Of a stretch of 64,000 nt of DNA, positions 1-7,761 are shown in pieces. A model generated the notes under the pieces. The model ran no database searches. It was not told where the DNA came from and saw nothing but the letters and a program-made list of their open reading frames with translations. Both the position numbers and the translations under genes were made by a program. Position 1 is the stretch's first letter. Each line of letters opens with the position of its first letter. Source of the DNA: Pseudomonas corrugata (GTDB lineage: Bacteria > Pseudomonadota > Gammaproteobacteria > Pseudomonadales > Pseudomonadaceae); the NCBI RefSeq assembly GCF_001269905.1, contig NZ_LHVK01000008.1:124001-188000 (forward strand), given 5' to 3'.

Positions 1-2
1 AG

Positions 3-2582
3 GCACTGGCCTCAGCCCGTCAACAAAACACCGACAACGCGCCGTTGCTACGCAAGGCCTTTGAAGAGCAGAACACCCTCGCCCGCCTGATCACGGAAGC
101 CAATCAGGGGGGCGAGCGCCAGGCGCAGGCGCAATTGGCCTGCACGGATGGCCAGCGTACCATCGACACCCTGCTCGAACAGCAGAACCAGGTGGCCGCG
201 CGCCTGGCGCGCATCGCCACCGAGCTTGAGCAAAGCACCCACCTCGCGCCGCTGAGCGATGCCTGGAAGGCTTACCGTGATCGCCTCCAACAGTTGATGC
301 TGATCGGCAACCGCTTGAACAAGGGCCAGGCCGAACTCGCTACGCTGGAACACAGCGCCACGCGCGCGGCCGAGGAGTTGGTAGCCCGTCGGCAAGAGCT
401 CGAAGTGCTTTACAAGGAGGCCGGCGCCGAACCCGAAGCCGTGTCCGAACAGATCCAACTGCTCGGCACTCTGCTGCAAGACAATCGCAAGCAACAACGG
501 GCCTTCGAAGACCTCACGCGGTTGTGGGCCAGCCAGCAAGAGCTGGACAAACGTGGCACCGAGCTTGAACAACGCCAGCAACAGGCGTTGCAGGAGCGCG
601 ACCGACTGGTGCGCGAAGGCGGCGAAGCCAAGGCCGAGCTGGCGGTTGCCGAACAGACCCTGACGGTGACCCGCGAACTGCTGGCGCGCCAACGACTGGC
701 CCGCAGCGAAAGCGTCGAACACTTGCGCGCGCAGCTACAGGACGAGCAGCCTTGCCCTGTGTGCGGCAGCGTCGAGCATCCTTATCATCAGCCAGAAGCG
801 CTGCTGCAAAGCCTCGGACGCCACGATGAAAACGAAGAGGCCAGCGCCCGCAGCGCCGTCGACCTGCTCAATGAAAAAGTCATCGACCTGCGTGCGCAGT
901 ACAGCGGTGTCATAGCCCAGCTCAAGGAGCTGAAACAACAGCAGGAACAGCTGGCAGCCCAGCAACAGGATCTGACCCCCAGCCTTGAAGCCCATCCGCT
1001 GTCCGCGCAACTACTGGCGCAAGATGCCGCCAGGCGCGACGCCTGGCTGGCCCAGCAGAACACCCAACTGCATCAGCGCATCAACCAGGACGAACAACGA
1101 CAAGCAGCCCTTCTGACCCTGCAACAGGACGCCGCACGCCTGTCCCAACACCTGCGTAACGCTGAAACGGCGAGCCAACAGGCGTCACTGCACTTGAGCA
1201 ATCAGCAACAGGAATTGGACCGGGATCGGCAACGCCTGGACGATGAGCTGAGTCACTTCAGCAGCCTGTTGCCAGCGCAGACCTTGCAAGCCCTGCGCAC
1301 CGAGCCCGCCGCGACCTTCATGCAGCTCGACCAGCAGATTGCCCAACGCCTGGAGCAATTGGAACAGCAGCGTGACGAACTCAGCGAACAGCTCGAACGC
1401 CAGCAGACCCTGGAAAAGGAACGAGACCGTCAACAGACCCGCGTCCAGCAACTGGAGTCGGCGCAACAACAACTCAAGGGCCTGACCGAACAACAGCAGG
1501 CCTGCCACCAAACCCTCGCGCAACTGCTCGGCGAACATGGCAGCGCAGAACAGTGGCAGCAACAACTCGACCAGGCCCTGGAACAGGCGCGCACAACCGA
1601 AACAGCGGCCAATCAGCAACTGCACGAATTGCGCAACAGTCTGGTGCAACTGGCTACCGAACTCAAAGCCCGGCAGGAGCAGGCGCACGCCCTGGATTCT
1701 GAATACCAGGCCCTGGCCGCTGGCATCGCGCAATGGCGCACTTCCCATGCGGAACTGGACGACGCTTCCCTCGAAGCCCTGCTCGCTCTCGATGAGCAAC
1801 AGGTCGGCCAGTTGCGCCAGCGATTGCTCAGCAGTGAAAAGGCCATTGAGCAGGCCCGCGTATTGCTGACCGAACGGGAACAGCGCCTGCAGAATCATCA
1901 GGCCCAGCACAACGGCAACCTGTTGCCCGAACAACTGGCCGAGGCCCTCGCCCAACTGCAACAGCAATTTTCCGCCAGCGAACAACGTTGCGCCGAGCTG
2001 CGTGCCGAACAGGCAGAAGACCAACGCCGACAGAACGCCAACCAGGCCCTGGCCCTGCAAATCGAGCAAGCCTATACCGAGTATCAGCGCTGGGCCCGGC
2101 TGGATGCGCTGATCGGTTCGGCCACTGGCGACCGCTTCCGCAAACTGGCCCAGGCCTACAACCTCGATTTGCTGGTGCACCACGCCAACGTCCAGTTGCG
2201 GCAACTGGTGCGCCGCTACCGGCTCAAGCGCGGCGGCAGCATGCTCGGGCTCCTGGTGCTGGATACGGAAATGGGCGATGAACTGCGTTCGGTGCATTCA
2301 CTGTCGGGGGGCGAAACCTTCCTGGTCTCCCTTGCCCTGGCGCTGGGCCTGGCGTCGATGGCGTCCAGTACGCTGAGGATCGAGTCGCTGTTCATCGACG
2401 AAGGCTTTGGCAGCCTCGACCCCGAGTCCCTGCAACTGGCAATGGACGCCCTCGATGGCTTGCAGGCCCAGGGTCGCAAGGTCGCGGTGATCTCCCACGT
2501 GCAGGAAATGCACGAACGGATCCCGGTGCAGATTCGGGTCCAGCGTCAGGGGAATGGGTTGAGTACGGTGGAGGTCAAGTAG
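3..2582 (+). CDS. sbcC: Nuclease SbcCD subunit C, 3' part (5' end outside the window)
   Basis: This is the C-terminal ~859 residues of the SMC-like ATPase that works with SbcD to open DNA hairpins and process double-strand ends. The frame is open back to base 3 with no stop, so the gene starts outside the window. A full SbcC is about 1,200 residues, so the N-terminal Walker A part is missing here. Visible parts are long Gln/Glu/Leu-rich coiled coils on both sides of a CPVC zinc hook (bases 753-764), then the ABC signature LSGGETF near base 2300 and the Walker B FIDEGFGSLD near 2393. The hook and C-terminal ATPase half are intact. It is followed by a REPIN. Identification is secure; only the length is limited by the window edge. 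Confidence 0.95.
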   Translation, partial: ALASARQQNTDNAPLLRKAFEEQNTLARLITEANQGGERQAQAQLACTDGQRTIDTLLEQQNQVAARLARIATELEQSTHLAPLSDAWKAYRDRLQQLMLIGNRLNKGQAELATLEHSATRAAEELVARRQELEVLYKEAGAEPEAVSEQIQLLGTLLQDNRKQQRAFEDLTRLWASQQELDKRGTELEQRQQQALQERDRLVREGGEAKAELAVAEQTLTVTRELLARQRLARSESVEHLRAQLQDEQPCPVCGSVEHPYHQPEALLQSLGRHDENEEASARSAVDLLNEKVIDLRAQYSGVIAQLKELKQQQEQLAAQQQDLTPSLEAHPLSAQLLAQDAARRDAWLAQQNTQLHQRINQDEQRQAALLTLQQDAARLSQHLRNAETASQQASLHLSNQQQELDRDRQRLDDELSHFSSLLPAQTLQALRTEPAATFMQLDQQIAQRLEQLEQQRDELSEQLERQQTLEKERDRQQTRVQQLESAQQQLKGLTEQQQACHQTLAQLLGEHGSAEQWQQQLDQALEQARTTETAANQQLHELRNSLVQLATELKARQEQAHALDSEYQALAAGIAQWRTSHAELDDASLEALLALDEQQVGQLRQRLLSSEKAIEQARVLLTEREQRLQNHQAQHNGNLLPEQLAEALAQLQQQFSASEQRCAELRAEQAEDQRRQNANQALALQIEQAYTEYQRWARLDALIGSATGDRFRKLAQAYNLDLLVHHANVQLRQLVRRYRLKRGGSMLGLLVLDTEMGDELRSVHSLSGGETFLVSLALALGLASMASSTLRIESLFIDEGFGSLDPESLQLAMDALDGLQAQGRKVAVISHVQEMHERIPVQIRVQRQGNGLSTVEVK

Positions 2583-2605
2583 GACTGCTGAACACCTGTG
2601 GACCT

Positions 2606-2695
2606 TGTGGGAGCGAGCCTGCTCGCGATGGCGGTGGGTCAGCTTGCATCAAGGTTGACTGTACCGCCGCTATCGCGAGCAGGCTCGCTCCCACA
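2606..2695. repeat. REPIN (two inverted REP sequences)
   Basis: Two REP palindromes face each other: TGTGGGAGCGAGCCTGCTCG on the plus strand and its near reverse complement ending at 2695. They sit directly after the sbcC stop. Such elements are non-autonomous and mobilised by RAYT transposases; no RAYT gene is in this window. It may also act as a transcription barrier between sbcC and the following minus-strand genes. Confidence 0.85.
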
Positions 2696-2719
2696 GGATT
2701 TGTGGCTTGACTGCTTCGA

Positions 2720-2845
2720 TCAGTCTTGAAGCAAACTCAGTAATCGCTCACGCGCCGCTTCCGGCTCGCCCGGCACGGGCTGGGCAGCCGAGACAATCGG
2801 GGTGGAATAGAGAAACAGCAGCATCATTGCCAGACGCATCGCCAT
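2720..2845 (-). CDS. Small secreted peptide, 41 residues, unknown function
   Basis: A short reading frame starts at ATG 2845 with an AAGGA ribosome site about 9 bases upstream. The product begins MAMRLAMMLLFLYSTPIVSA, a convincing signal sequence with an AxA-like end. It leaves a mature peptide of only about 20 residues, rich in Pro and Glu, ending LLSLLQD. I do not recognise the family. It lies on the same strand as the next small secreted protein (3029-3208), separated by a strong hairpin, so the two are probably transcribed separately. A chance frame is possible, but the ribosome site and the signal sequence together argue for a gene. Confidence 0.5.
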   Translation of the reverse strand: MAMRLAMMLLFLYSTPIVSAAQPVPGEPEAARERLLSLLQD

Positions 2846-2961
2846 GGTGTCGATCCTTATGGAAGAAAGGAGTCAATTTTTCAGCGTCAAATTTAAACAC
2901 ATGGCTATGTGATATTACAGTGGGTTTTTCAGAACACGCTGAAGCGCCTGATGAAAATGAC

Positions 2962-3012
2962 GAAGCCTGCGATCTTTTCTCTCCCTGTCGAGACGAAAAG
3001 ATCGCAGGCTTC
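2962..3012. terminator. Strong hairpin, probable terminator
   Basis: A perfect 17-base inverted repeat (arms 2962-2978 and 2996-3012, sequence GAAGCCTGCGATCTTTT) with a 17-base loop. It lies 17 bases past the stop of the minus-strand gene at 3029-3208 and before the small gene at 2720-2845. T runs are inside the arms rather than clearly after the stem, so it may also be a dispersed intergenic repeat. Confidence 0.65.
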
Positions 3013-3028
3013 AGTCGTTCCGGCGCGC

Positions 3029-3208
3029 TCAGTGCTGGGTCTTGTGATCCAGGGCTGCGTAGAAGTTGGCGCTCTGTTGCAGGTATTTCTCGGTGTAGCT
3101 CTGGGTACGATTCTTCTTGTCGCTGATCTCGATGCTGGCATTGGCCGGCAGCGCCACGGTGGCGGAGATGGCGGAAGCGGCGATAATGGAGAAGAGGTTC
3201 AGGTTCAT
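3029..3208 (-). CDS. Small exported protein, 59 residues, unknown function
   Basis: Translation from ATG 3208 has a GAGGAAT ribosome site about 8 bases upstream, so the longer in-frame start at 3262 is not needed. The first ~24 residues (MNLNLFSIIAASAISATVAL...) form a signal peptide ending PANAS. The mature part is about 35 residues, polar, with a TYR-rich segment (QSYTEKYLQQSANFYAALDH). No domain is recognised; it resembles the many small periplasmic proteins of pseudomonads. It stands alone between two hairpins, so it is probably its own transcription unit. Confidence 0.7.
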   Translation of the reverse strand: MNLNLFSIIAASAISATVALPANASIEISDKKNRTQSYTEKYLQQSANFYAALDHKTQH

Positions 3209-3335
3209 GGCGGTATTCCTCGGATTCAGTTGGCTGTCTTGCCCGGTCGGGCCGTGAAGCAAACTTACGCGCCGAGGCGTCTCGTCTAGAAATGCTTTGC
3301 AATGCTAGCGAATATCAGTCCCGTTGATATAACCG

Positions 3336-3362
3336 CACAGGCCCCGAAAAACGGGGCCTGTG
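3336..3362. terminator. Rho-independent terminator of the lactonase gene
   Basis: An 11-base perfect stem CACAGGCCCCG / CGGGGCCTGTG with an AAAAA loop, placed immediately after the lactonase stop codon (3365). On the minus strand it reads through a GC stem into GGTTATATC. The position and strength fit termination of the lactonase transcript. Confidence 0.8.
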
Positions 3363-3364
3363 AC

Positions 3365-4540
3365 CTATTGACGCTGGATGAACTTGACATCGCTCGGTGC
3401 ATCCATCGGCAACTTCTGCACCGGCTTACCCAGCAGGCCGGTCTTTGGATCACGTTCGAACACCACGATCTGATTGCTCTTCTGATTGGCAACCAACAGG
3501 AATTTCCCGCTCGGATCGAGGCTGAACTCCCGCGGATGATCGCCTTCCACGGAGCGGCGTTGCAGTTCTTTCAGCGTGCCGGCAGCCGGGTCGATGGCAA
3601 ATACCAGCACTTCGTTGCTGGTGCCACGGTTGCTGACATACAGGAACCTGCCATCCTTCGAGGCATGCAATGCCGCAGCCGCCCTCGCCGGCTGAGGCTT
3701 GCCCGCCGCCAGGTCAACCAGTTGGCGCTGGACCAGGCGACCGTCCTGGTAATCGAACACCGCCACTTTCGCGGTCATTTCCAGGGTCAGCCAGGCGTGC
3801 TTGCCATCGGCGCTGAACAGCAGGTGGCGCGGTCCGCTGCCGGGCGGCAGTTGCACGAACGCCGGGTCGGCAGCAGTCAGCGGCAGCTCGGGATTGGCCT
3901 TGGGGTCGTAGCGATAGATGAACACCTTGTCCGCCCCCAGGTCGTTGGCGAACACATATTTGCCGTCGGGCGACGACACGGCCGAATGCACATGGGCCGA
4001 CATCTGCCGCTCGGGGTTGACCCGGCTTGGCTGGTGACTGCTCAACTGCACGACGGGCGCCAGCTTGCCATCGGCGCCCACGGGCAATACCGCAAGCGTA
4101 CCGCCCGGATCCTCCACCACCGAATAGTTGCTGACCAGCAGATGCCGGCCATCGCCGCTGAGGCTGGAATGGGTCGGCTCATTGCCCACGGTCTGCACCT
4201 GGTTGATCAGGCTCAGTGCGTGGGTCGCCGGGTCGATGGCATAACTGCTGACCTTGCCCACCGGATCCTTCTGCCCCGGCCCATTCTCGTTGACCACGAA
4301 CAGCCAGCTCATGTCCGGGGACAGGGTCAGCCACGACGGGTTGTCGGTCTTGATCACCTGCAACGGCTTGGCATCGAGCTGGCCGGTACGGCTGTCGAAC
4401 TGCAGCCGGTAGACGCCCTGGCTCTGGCCCGCCGTGTAGGAGCCCACCAGCAATTGATAGCGCTCATCGGCGTTGGCGTACATGCCCATGGCACCCACGC
4501 TGCCGGCCATCAGCAATGGCCAGAGACTACGCATCTTCAT
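3365..4540 (-). CDS. Exported lactonase family protein (seven-bladed beta-propeller)
   Basis: A 391-residue protein of the 6-phosphogluconolactonase-like beta-propeller family (cycloisomerase-2 fold). The chosen ATG at 4540 follows GAGGAGG by 6 bases. It gives a signal peptide (MKMRSLWPLLMAG...MYANA), so unlike cytosolic Pgl this enzyme is exported. After it come family hallmarks: LLVGSYTAGQSQGVYRLQFD, blade repeats with SPDGKYVFANDLGADKVFIYR, GPRHLLFSADGKHAWLT, and the closing NQKSNQIVVFERD. The likely reaction is hydrolysis of a sugar lactone in the periplasm, but the substrate cannot be read from the sequence. The start overlaps the end of the DUF5629-like gene by 14 bases, which implies coupled translation. 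Confidence 0.88.
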   Translation of the reverse strand: MKMRSLWPLLMAGSVGAMGMYANADERYQLLVGSYTAGQSQGVYRLQFDSRTGQLDAKPLQVIKTDNPSWLTLSPDMSWLFVVNENGPGQKDPVGKVSSYAIDPATHALSLINQVQTVGNEPTHSSLSGDGRHLLVSNYSVVEDPGGTLAVLPVGADGKLAPVVQLSSHQPSRVNPERQMSAHVHSAVSSPDGKYVFANDLGADKVFIYRYDPKANPELPLTAADPAFVQLPPGSGPRHLLFSADGKHAWLTLEMTAKVAVFDYQDGRLVQRQLVDLAAGKPQPARAAAALHASKDGRFLYVSNRGTSNEVLVFAIDPAAGTLKELQRRSVEGDHPREFSLDPSGKFLLVANQKSNQIVVFERDPKTGLLGKPVQKLPMDAPSDVKFIQRQ

Positions 4541-4820
4541 GTTCGTCCTCCTCATCATGGCCACTGATCGCTTCCACACATTCCAGGTGGTGGTCGCCCG
4601 AATCGCTGGAAATGATCCAGTGCCTCGAAGCCGGGTCGAACGTCGCGGCCTGCATCTGCGCAGGCGTGAAACGCCAATGTGCGAGCGTGCGGCCATTCAT
4701 GCACTCAACGTGCAACTGGTCCTGCTCGTCGAGGGAAAAATCGAATGCATGCAGCCCGTCGATGATCAGCATGTCGCAGGTTTCGAGGGCGTGCAGCAGA
4801 GTGTCGGTTACGGCAGTCAT
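4527..4820 (-). CDS. DUF5629-like small protein
   Basis: A 97-residue acidic protein starting MTAVTDTLLHALETCDMLII and ending in an Asp/Glu/His tail (GHDEEDEHEDA). It resembles the small Pseudomonas family DUF5629, whose function is unknown to me. ATG 4820 is preferred to the upstream TTG at 4862, although its ribosome site is weak. There is no signal peptide, so it is probably cytosolic. Its last 14 bases overlap the start of the exported lactonase gene, and the lactonase ribosome site lies inside this coding region, so the pair is an operon. A structural or accessory role for the lactonase is only a guess. Confidence 0.7.
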   Translation of the reverse strand: MTAVTDTLLHALETCDMLIIDGLHAFDFSLDEQDQLHVECMNGRTLAHWRFTPAQMQAATFDPASRHWIISSDSGDHHLECVEAISGHDEEDEHEDA

Positions 4821-4911
4821 GGGAATCGGTCGGTCGCTGGGAAAGTGAGCATGATAGCTCAATGTCCGGGTTGGCCTTGGGCTATCAAGTCCGGAAGCGT
4901 GTTGCCCGGCA

Positions 4912-5021
4912 GATCGCTATCGCGAGCAGGCTCGCTCCCACAAGGGTTTCGGGGTGACCGCAGGACTCATGTCCACCGCCAATCCCCTGTGGGAGCCGGG
5001 CTTACCCGCGATGGCGGCGAA
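4912..5021. repeat. REPIN between the secretion operon and the lactonase operon
   Basis: Two opposed REP palindromes (CGCGAGCAGGCTCGCTCCCAC and CTGTGGGAGCCGGGCTTACC) fill the gap. They separate the TolC-like gene from the DUF5629-like gene on the same strand and so mark an operon boundary. Confidence 0.85.
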
Positions 5022-5038
5022 CCTACCCACCCGGAACC

Positions 5039-6388
5039 TCAGAACAACCGCTGCACCTGCTCCAGCACCGCGCGGTTCATCTGGCCGGTATGGGTGTGCA
5101 GGCTGACATAGCTTTGCAGCATGTCGAGCTTGGTATTGAGCAGGTCCCGACGGGCCTGGAACACCCGCTGCTGGGCATCGAGGATGTCCACGGTGGAGCG
5201 CACGCCGCCCTGGAAGCCCTTCTCCGTCGACGTCAGCGCGCGCTGGTTGGACTCCACTGCGCGCTGCATCGCCTTGCTCTTGGCGAACCCCGCCACCACG
5301 CCCAGGTAATCGGTTTCGATGTTCTCGGCCAGTTGCTGGCGCTGCACGTCATAGTCCGACTGGGCACCGGCCAGTTGCGCTTCGGCCTTGGCCACCGAAG
5401 CACGCACCGAGCCGCCGCGATACAACGGGATATCCAGTTGCACGCCCACGTAATAAGTGTCTTGGCGCGGATCGAGTTCCTGGTACTGACGGGTTTCCCT
5501 ACGGGTCAACTGAGTGGTCAGCGACAGACTCGGGTAGTGCCCGGCGCGCTGGCTGTCGGCCTGGGCCTCGGCCACCTTCACCGCCGCCAGACGGGCCGCC
5601 AGCTCGGGGCTGGCGTCACGGGCGATGGCCGTCCAGTAACGCAGATCCTGCTCCGGCGGAATCGGGCTGCCGAGGGGCAGTTCCTCACGCATCGGCTGGA
5701 TGTCGTCGATGGGCACGCTGGCCCGGCCGGACAAGGCTCGCAACGCCGCCACCCGGCGAGCCTGGGCTTCAGCCTCCTGGGCCTCGACCAGATCGAGCCG
5801 CGCCTGGGCCTCATCGATATCGGTGATCGCGCCCTGGCCACCCTGGTAAAGCTTTTTGCTCTGGATGACCAATCCATTGATGGCCGCCTTCTGCTGGGCG
5901 ATCAATTTGATTTCGTTCTCGGCCCGGGCCACATCGAAATACCCTTTGGCAACCCGGTCGTACAAGGTCTGGCCGGCAACATCGAACAGCTGGCTGCCCA
6001 GTTGCCCGCGAGCCTTGCCCTCTTGATAAGCCGCCCAGCGGCCCTTGTCGTAAAGCGCTTGTTGCGCCGCCAGAGTGACGCTGTTCGCCTGGTAGTCGTT
6101 GCTGTTGACGTAGCCCCTGTCATCGCCGCCGTCGGTACGTCCGCCGTAACCGTAGCGCGACGTCAGGGATACCTGTGGATACAGACCACCGCGGCCGATG
6201 GCCTCTTCGTTGCGCGAAGCGTCGAAAGCATGGGTGGCCGATTGCAGCGTCGGGTCATTGAGGCGTGAGGCATCGTACGCGGCGATCAGGCTCAGGCCAC
6301 CTTCGGCGGCCCACGCTGAGCTGATCGCCACCCAACTGGTACACAGGCTCAACAACACGCGGGAGCGATAGAGGCGACGGTCAGTCAT
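5039..6388 (-). CDS. Type I secretion outer-membrane channel, TolC family
   Basis: A 449-residue TolC/AprF-type protein. ATG 6388 lies 6 bases after AAGGAGGA; an ATG at 6394 is too close to that site. A signal peptide (to about SSAWA) is followed by two TolC repeats of long amphipathic helices, with typical stretches such as YDRVAKGYFDVARAENEI, GVQLDIPLYRGGSVRASVAKAEAQL, and EKGFQGGVRSTVDILDAQQ near the end. It forms the outer-membrane duct for the ABC exporter encoded just upstream. The start lies 2 bases past the stop of the adaptor gene, so it is the last gene of a three-gene operon in ABC-adaptor-channel order, as in aprDEF. Confidence 0.92.
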   Translation of the reverse strand: MTDRRLYRSRVLLSLCTSWVAISSAWAAEGGLSLIAAYDASRLNDPTLQSATHAFDASRNEEAIGRGGLYPQVSLTSRYGYGGRTDGGDDRGYVNSNDYQANSVTLAAQQALYDKGRWAAYQEGKARGQLGSQLFDVAGQTLYDRVAKGYFDVARAENEIKLIAQQKAAINGLVIQSKKLYQGGQGAITDIDEAQARLDLVEAQEAEAQARRVAALRALSGRASVPIDDIQPMREELPLGSPIPPEQDLRYWTAIARDASPELAARLAAVKVAEAQADSQRAGHYPSLSLTTQLTRRETRQYQELDPRQDTYYVGVQLDIPLYRGGSVRASVAKAEAQLAGAQSDYDVQRQQLAENIETDYLGVVAGFAKSKAMQRAVESNQRALTSTEKGFQGGVRSTVDILDAQQRVFQARRDLLNTKLDMLQSYVSLHTHTGQMNRAVLEQVQRLF

Positions 6389-6390
6389 GC

Positions 6391-7761
6391 TCATTCCTCC
6401 TTGAAGGCAGCCAGCAAGCGTTCGCGCAAAGGTTTCATCAGGTAATTCATCAGGGTGCGTTCGCCGGTCACCACCGTGACATCGGCCAACATGCCCGGCC
6501 GTACCCACAGGCCGGCGGCCTGCAGCGAGGCGACGGTATCAGCGGGGATCTCGACCTTGGCGGAGAAGTACGGCTGGTGCGTCTGCTCGTTGATCAACTG
6601 ATCCGCCGACACCGTACTGACCGTGCCCGTGACCGTCGGCGTGTCCACCCGCTGCAGCGCAGTGAAATGCACATGCACCGGCAGCCCCGGTCGCAGCTTG
6701 TTGGCCATCAGCGGCTCGAACCGCGCAGTGATCGCCATCGGCGCATCCAGGGGCACTACTTGCATCAGGGTCTGGCTGGCCTGGACGACGCCACCGACGG
6801 TGTGAATATTCAACTCCATGACCTGTCCGGTCGCCGGCGCGCGGATGGCACCATTGTCGACTTCGAACTGCAAGGCGCGGATCTGATCGGCGTAACCCGC
6901 CGCCTCGGCGGATACTTCGCTGAGCTGGGTTTCGGCATCGCGACGGAACTCCTGCTGCGCCTGCAAAGCCTTGAGCCGACTTTCGTTGATCGACTGGCGG
7001 GTCCTGCCGACATCACCAATCCCGGAGGCAATCTGACCGGCCAATTGGGCGGCGTTGCGCTCGGCCTCGAAGAGTTTGTTGCGCGGGACGTAGCCTTCAC
7101 GCGCCAGGTCCCGCAGTCCCTCCAACTCCTGGCGCTGGAAGCGCATCTGTGCGTCGTAGTTGCGCTTGACCCCTTCGTAGCCGAGCAGTTGCTGCTCCAG
7201 CGCCGCCACTTCGTGCTCAATGATCTGCAAGCGGCTGCCCAACTCGGCGCGGCGGCTCAGGAACAACTGGCTCTGCAATGCCATGGCGGCCTTGACCCTT
7301 GGCTCGTCGGCACGGGCCAACAAGTCCTCCGGCCACTGGATATCGGCGCGTCCCAGGCGCTCGGCAATCAGGCGCGCCTCGATGCTGCGGTCGTTGAGCA
7401 ACTTGCCCAGCGTCACGTCCAACTGCGCTTGTGCCTGCACGGTATTGAGCTGCACCAGCAATTGCCCCTGGCTGACGCGATCGCCATCGCTGACCAGCAG
7501 CTTTTCCACCACGCCGCCCACCAGCGACTGCACCGCCTTGCGCTCGCCCGCCACCACCACCGTGCCGCTGCCTACGACGCCCTGGTCCAGCGGCGCCAGG
7601 CAAGCCCAGAGCAACGCACCGCCCAACGCCAGCACCAGGAAACCCACGCCATAACGCGCCGCACTGCCGGCATCGGTATTGGCGCCGGGCAACGGGCTGA
7701 CATTGCGCAGGCTCCTCCCCTGCTCGCTATACGCGTGTGGACTTGGAGTCAGATCATGCAT
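6391..7761 (-). CDS. Type I secretion periplasmic adaptor, HlyD/AprE family
   Basis: A 456-residue membrane-fusion protein. ATG 7761 follows GGGAGG by 9 bases; the GTG at 7767 is less well spaced. A cytosolic N-terminus is followed by one membrane segment (YGVGFLVLALGGALLWACL, about residues 38-56). Then come the first lipoyl half (GSGTVVVAGERKAVQSLVGG), a long coiled-coil hairpin, the second lipoyl half (IRAPATGQVMELNIHTVGG) and the C-terminal beta domain (PGLPVHVHF). It bridges the inner-membrane ABC ATPase and the TolC-like channel. The start overlaps the ATPase stop by 8 bases. Confidence 0.93.
   Translation of the reverse strand: MHDLTPSPHAYSEQGRSLRNVSPLPGANTDAGSAARYGVGFLVLALGGALLWACLAPLDQGVVGSGTVVVAGERKAVQSLVGGVVEKLLVSDGDRVSQGQLLVQLNTVQAQAQLDVTLGKLLNDRSIEARLIAERLGRADIQWPEDLLARADEPRVKAAMALQSQLFLSRRAELGSRLQIIEHEVAALEQQLLGYEGVKRNYDAQMRFQRQELEGLRDLAREGYVPRNKLFEAERNAAQLAGQIASGIGDVGRTRQSINESRLKALQAQQEFRRDAETQLSEVSAEAAGYADQIRALQFEVDNGAIRAPATGQVMELNIHTVGGVVQASQTLMQVVPLDAPMAITARFEPLMANKLRPGLPVHVHFTALQRVDTPTVTGTVSTVSADQLINEQTHQPYFSAKVEIPADTVASLQAAGLWVRPGMLADVTVVTGERTLMNYLMKPLRERLLAAFKEE

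Noticed and set aside
3302..4567. A 421-residue plus-strand frame opposite the lactonase
   Set aside because: No recognisable domain or ribosome site; the minus frame has a signal peptide and beta-propeller repeats.
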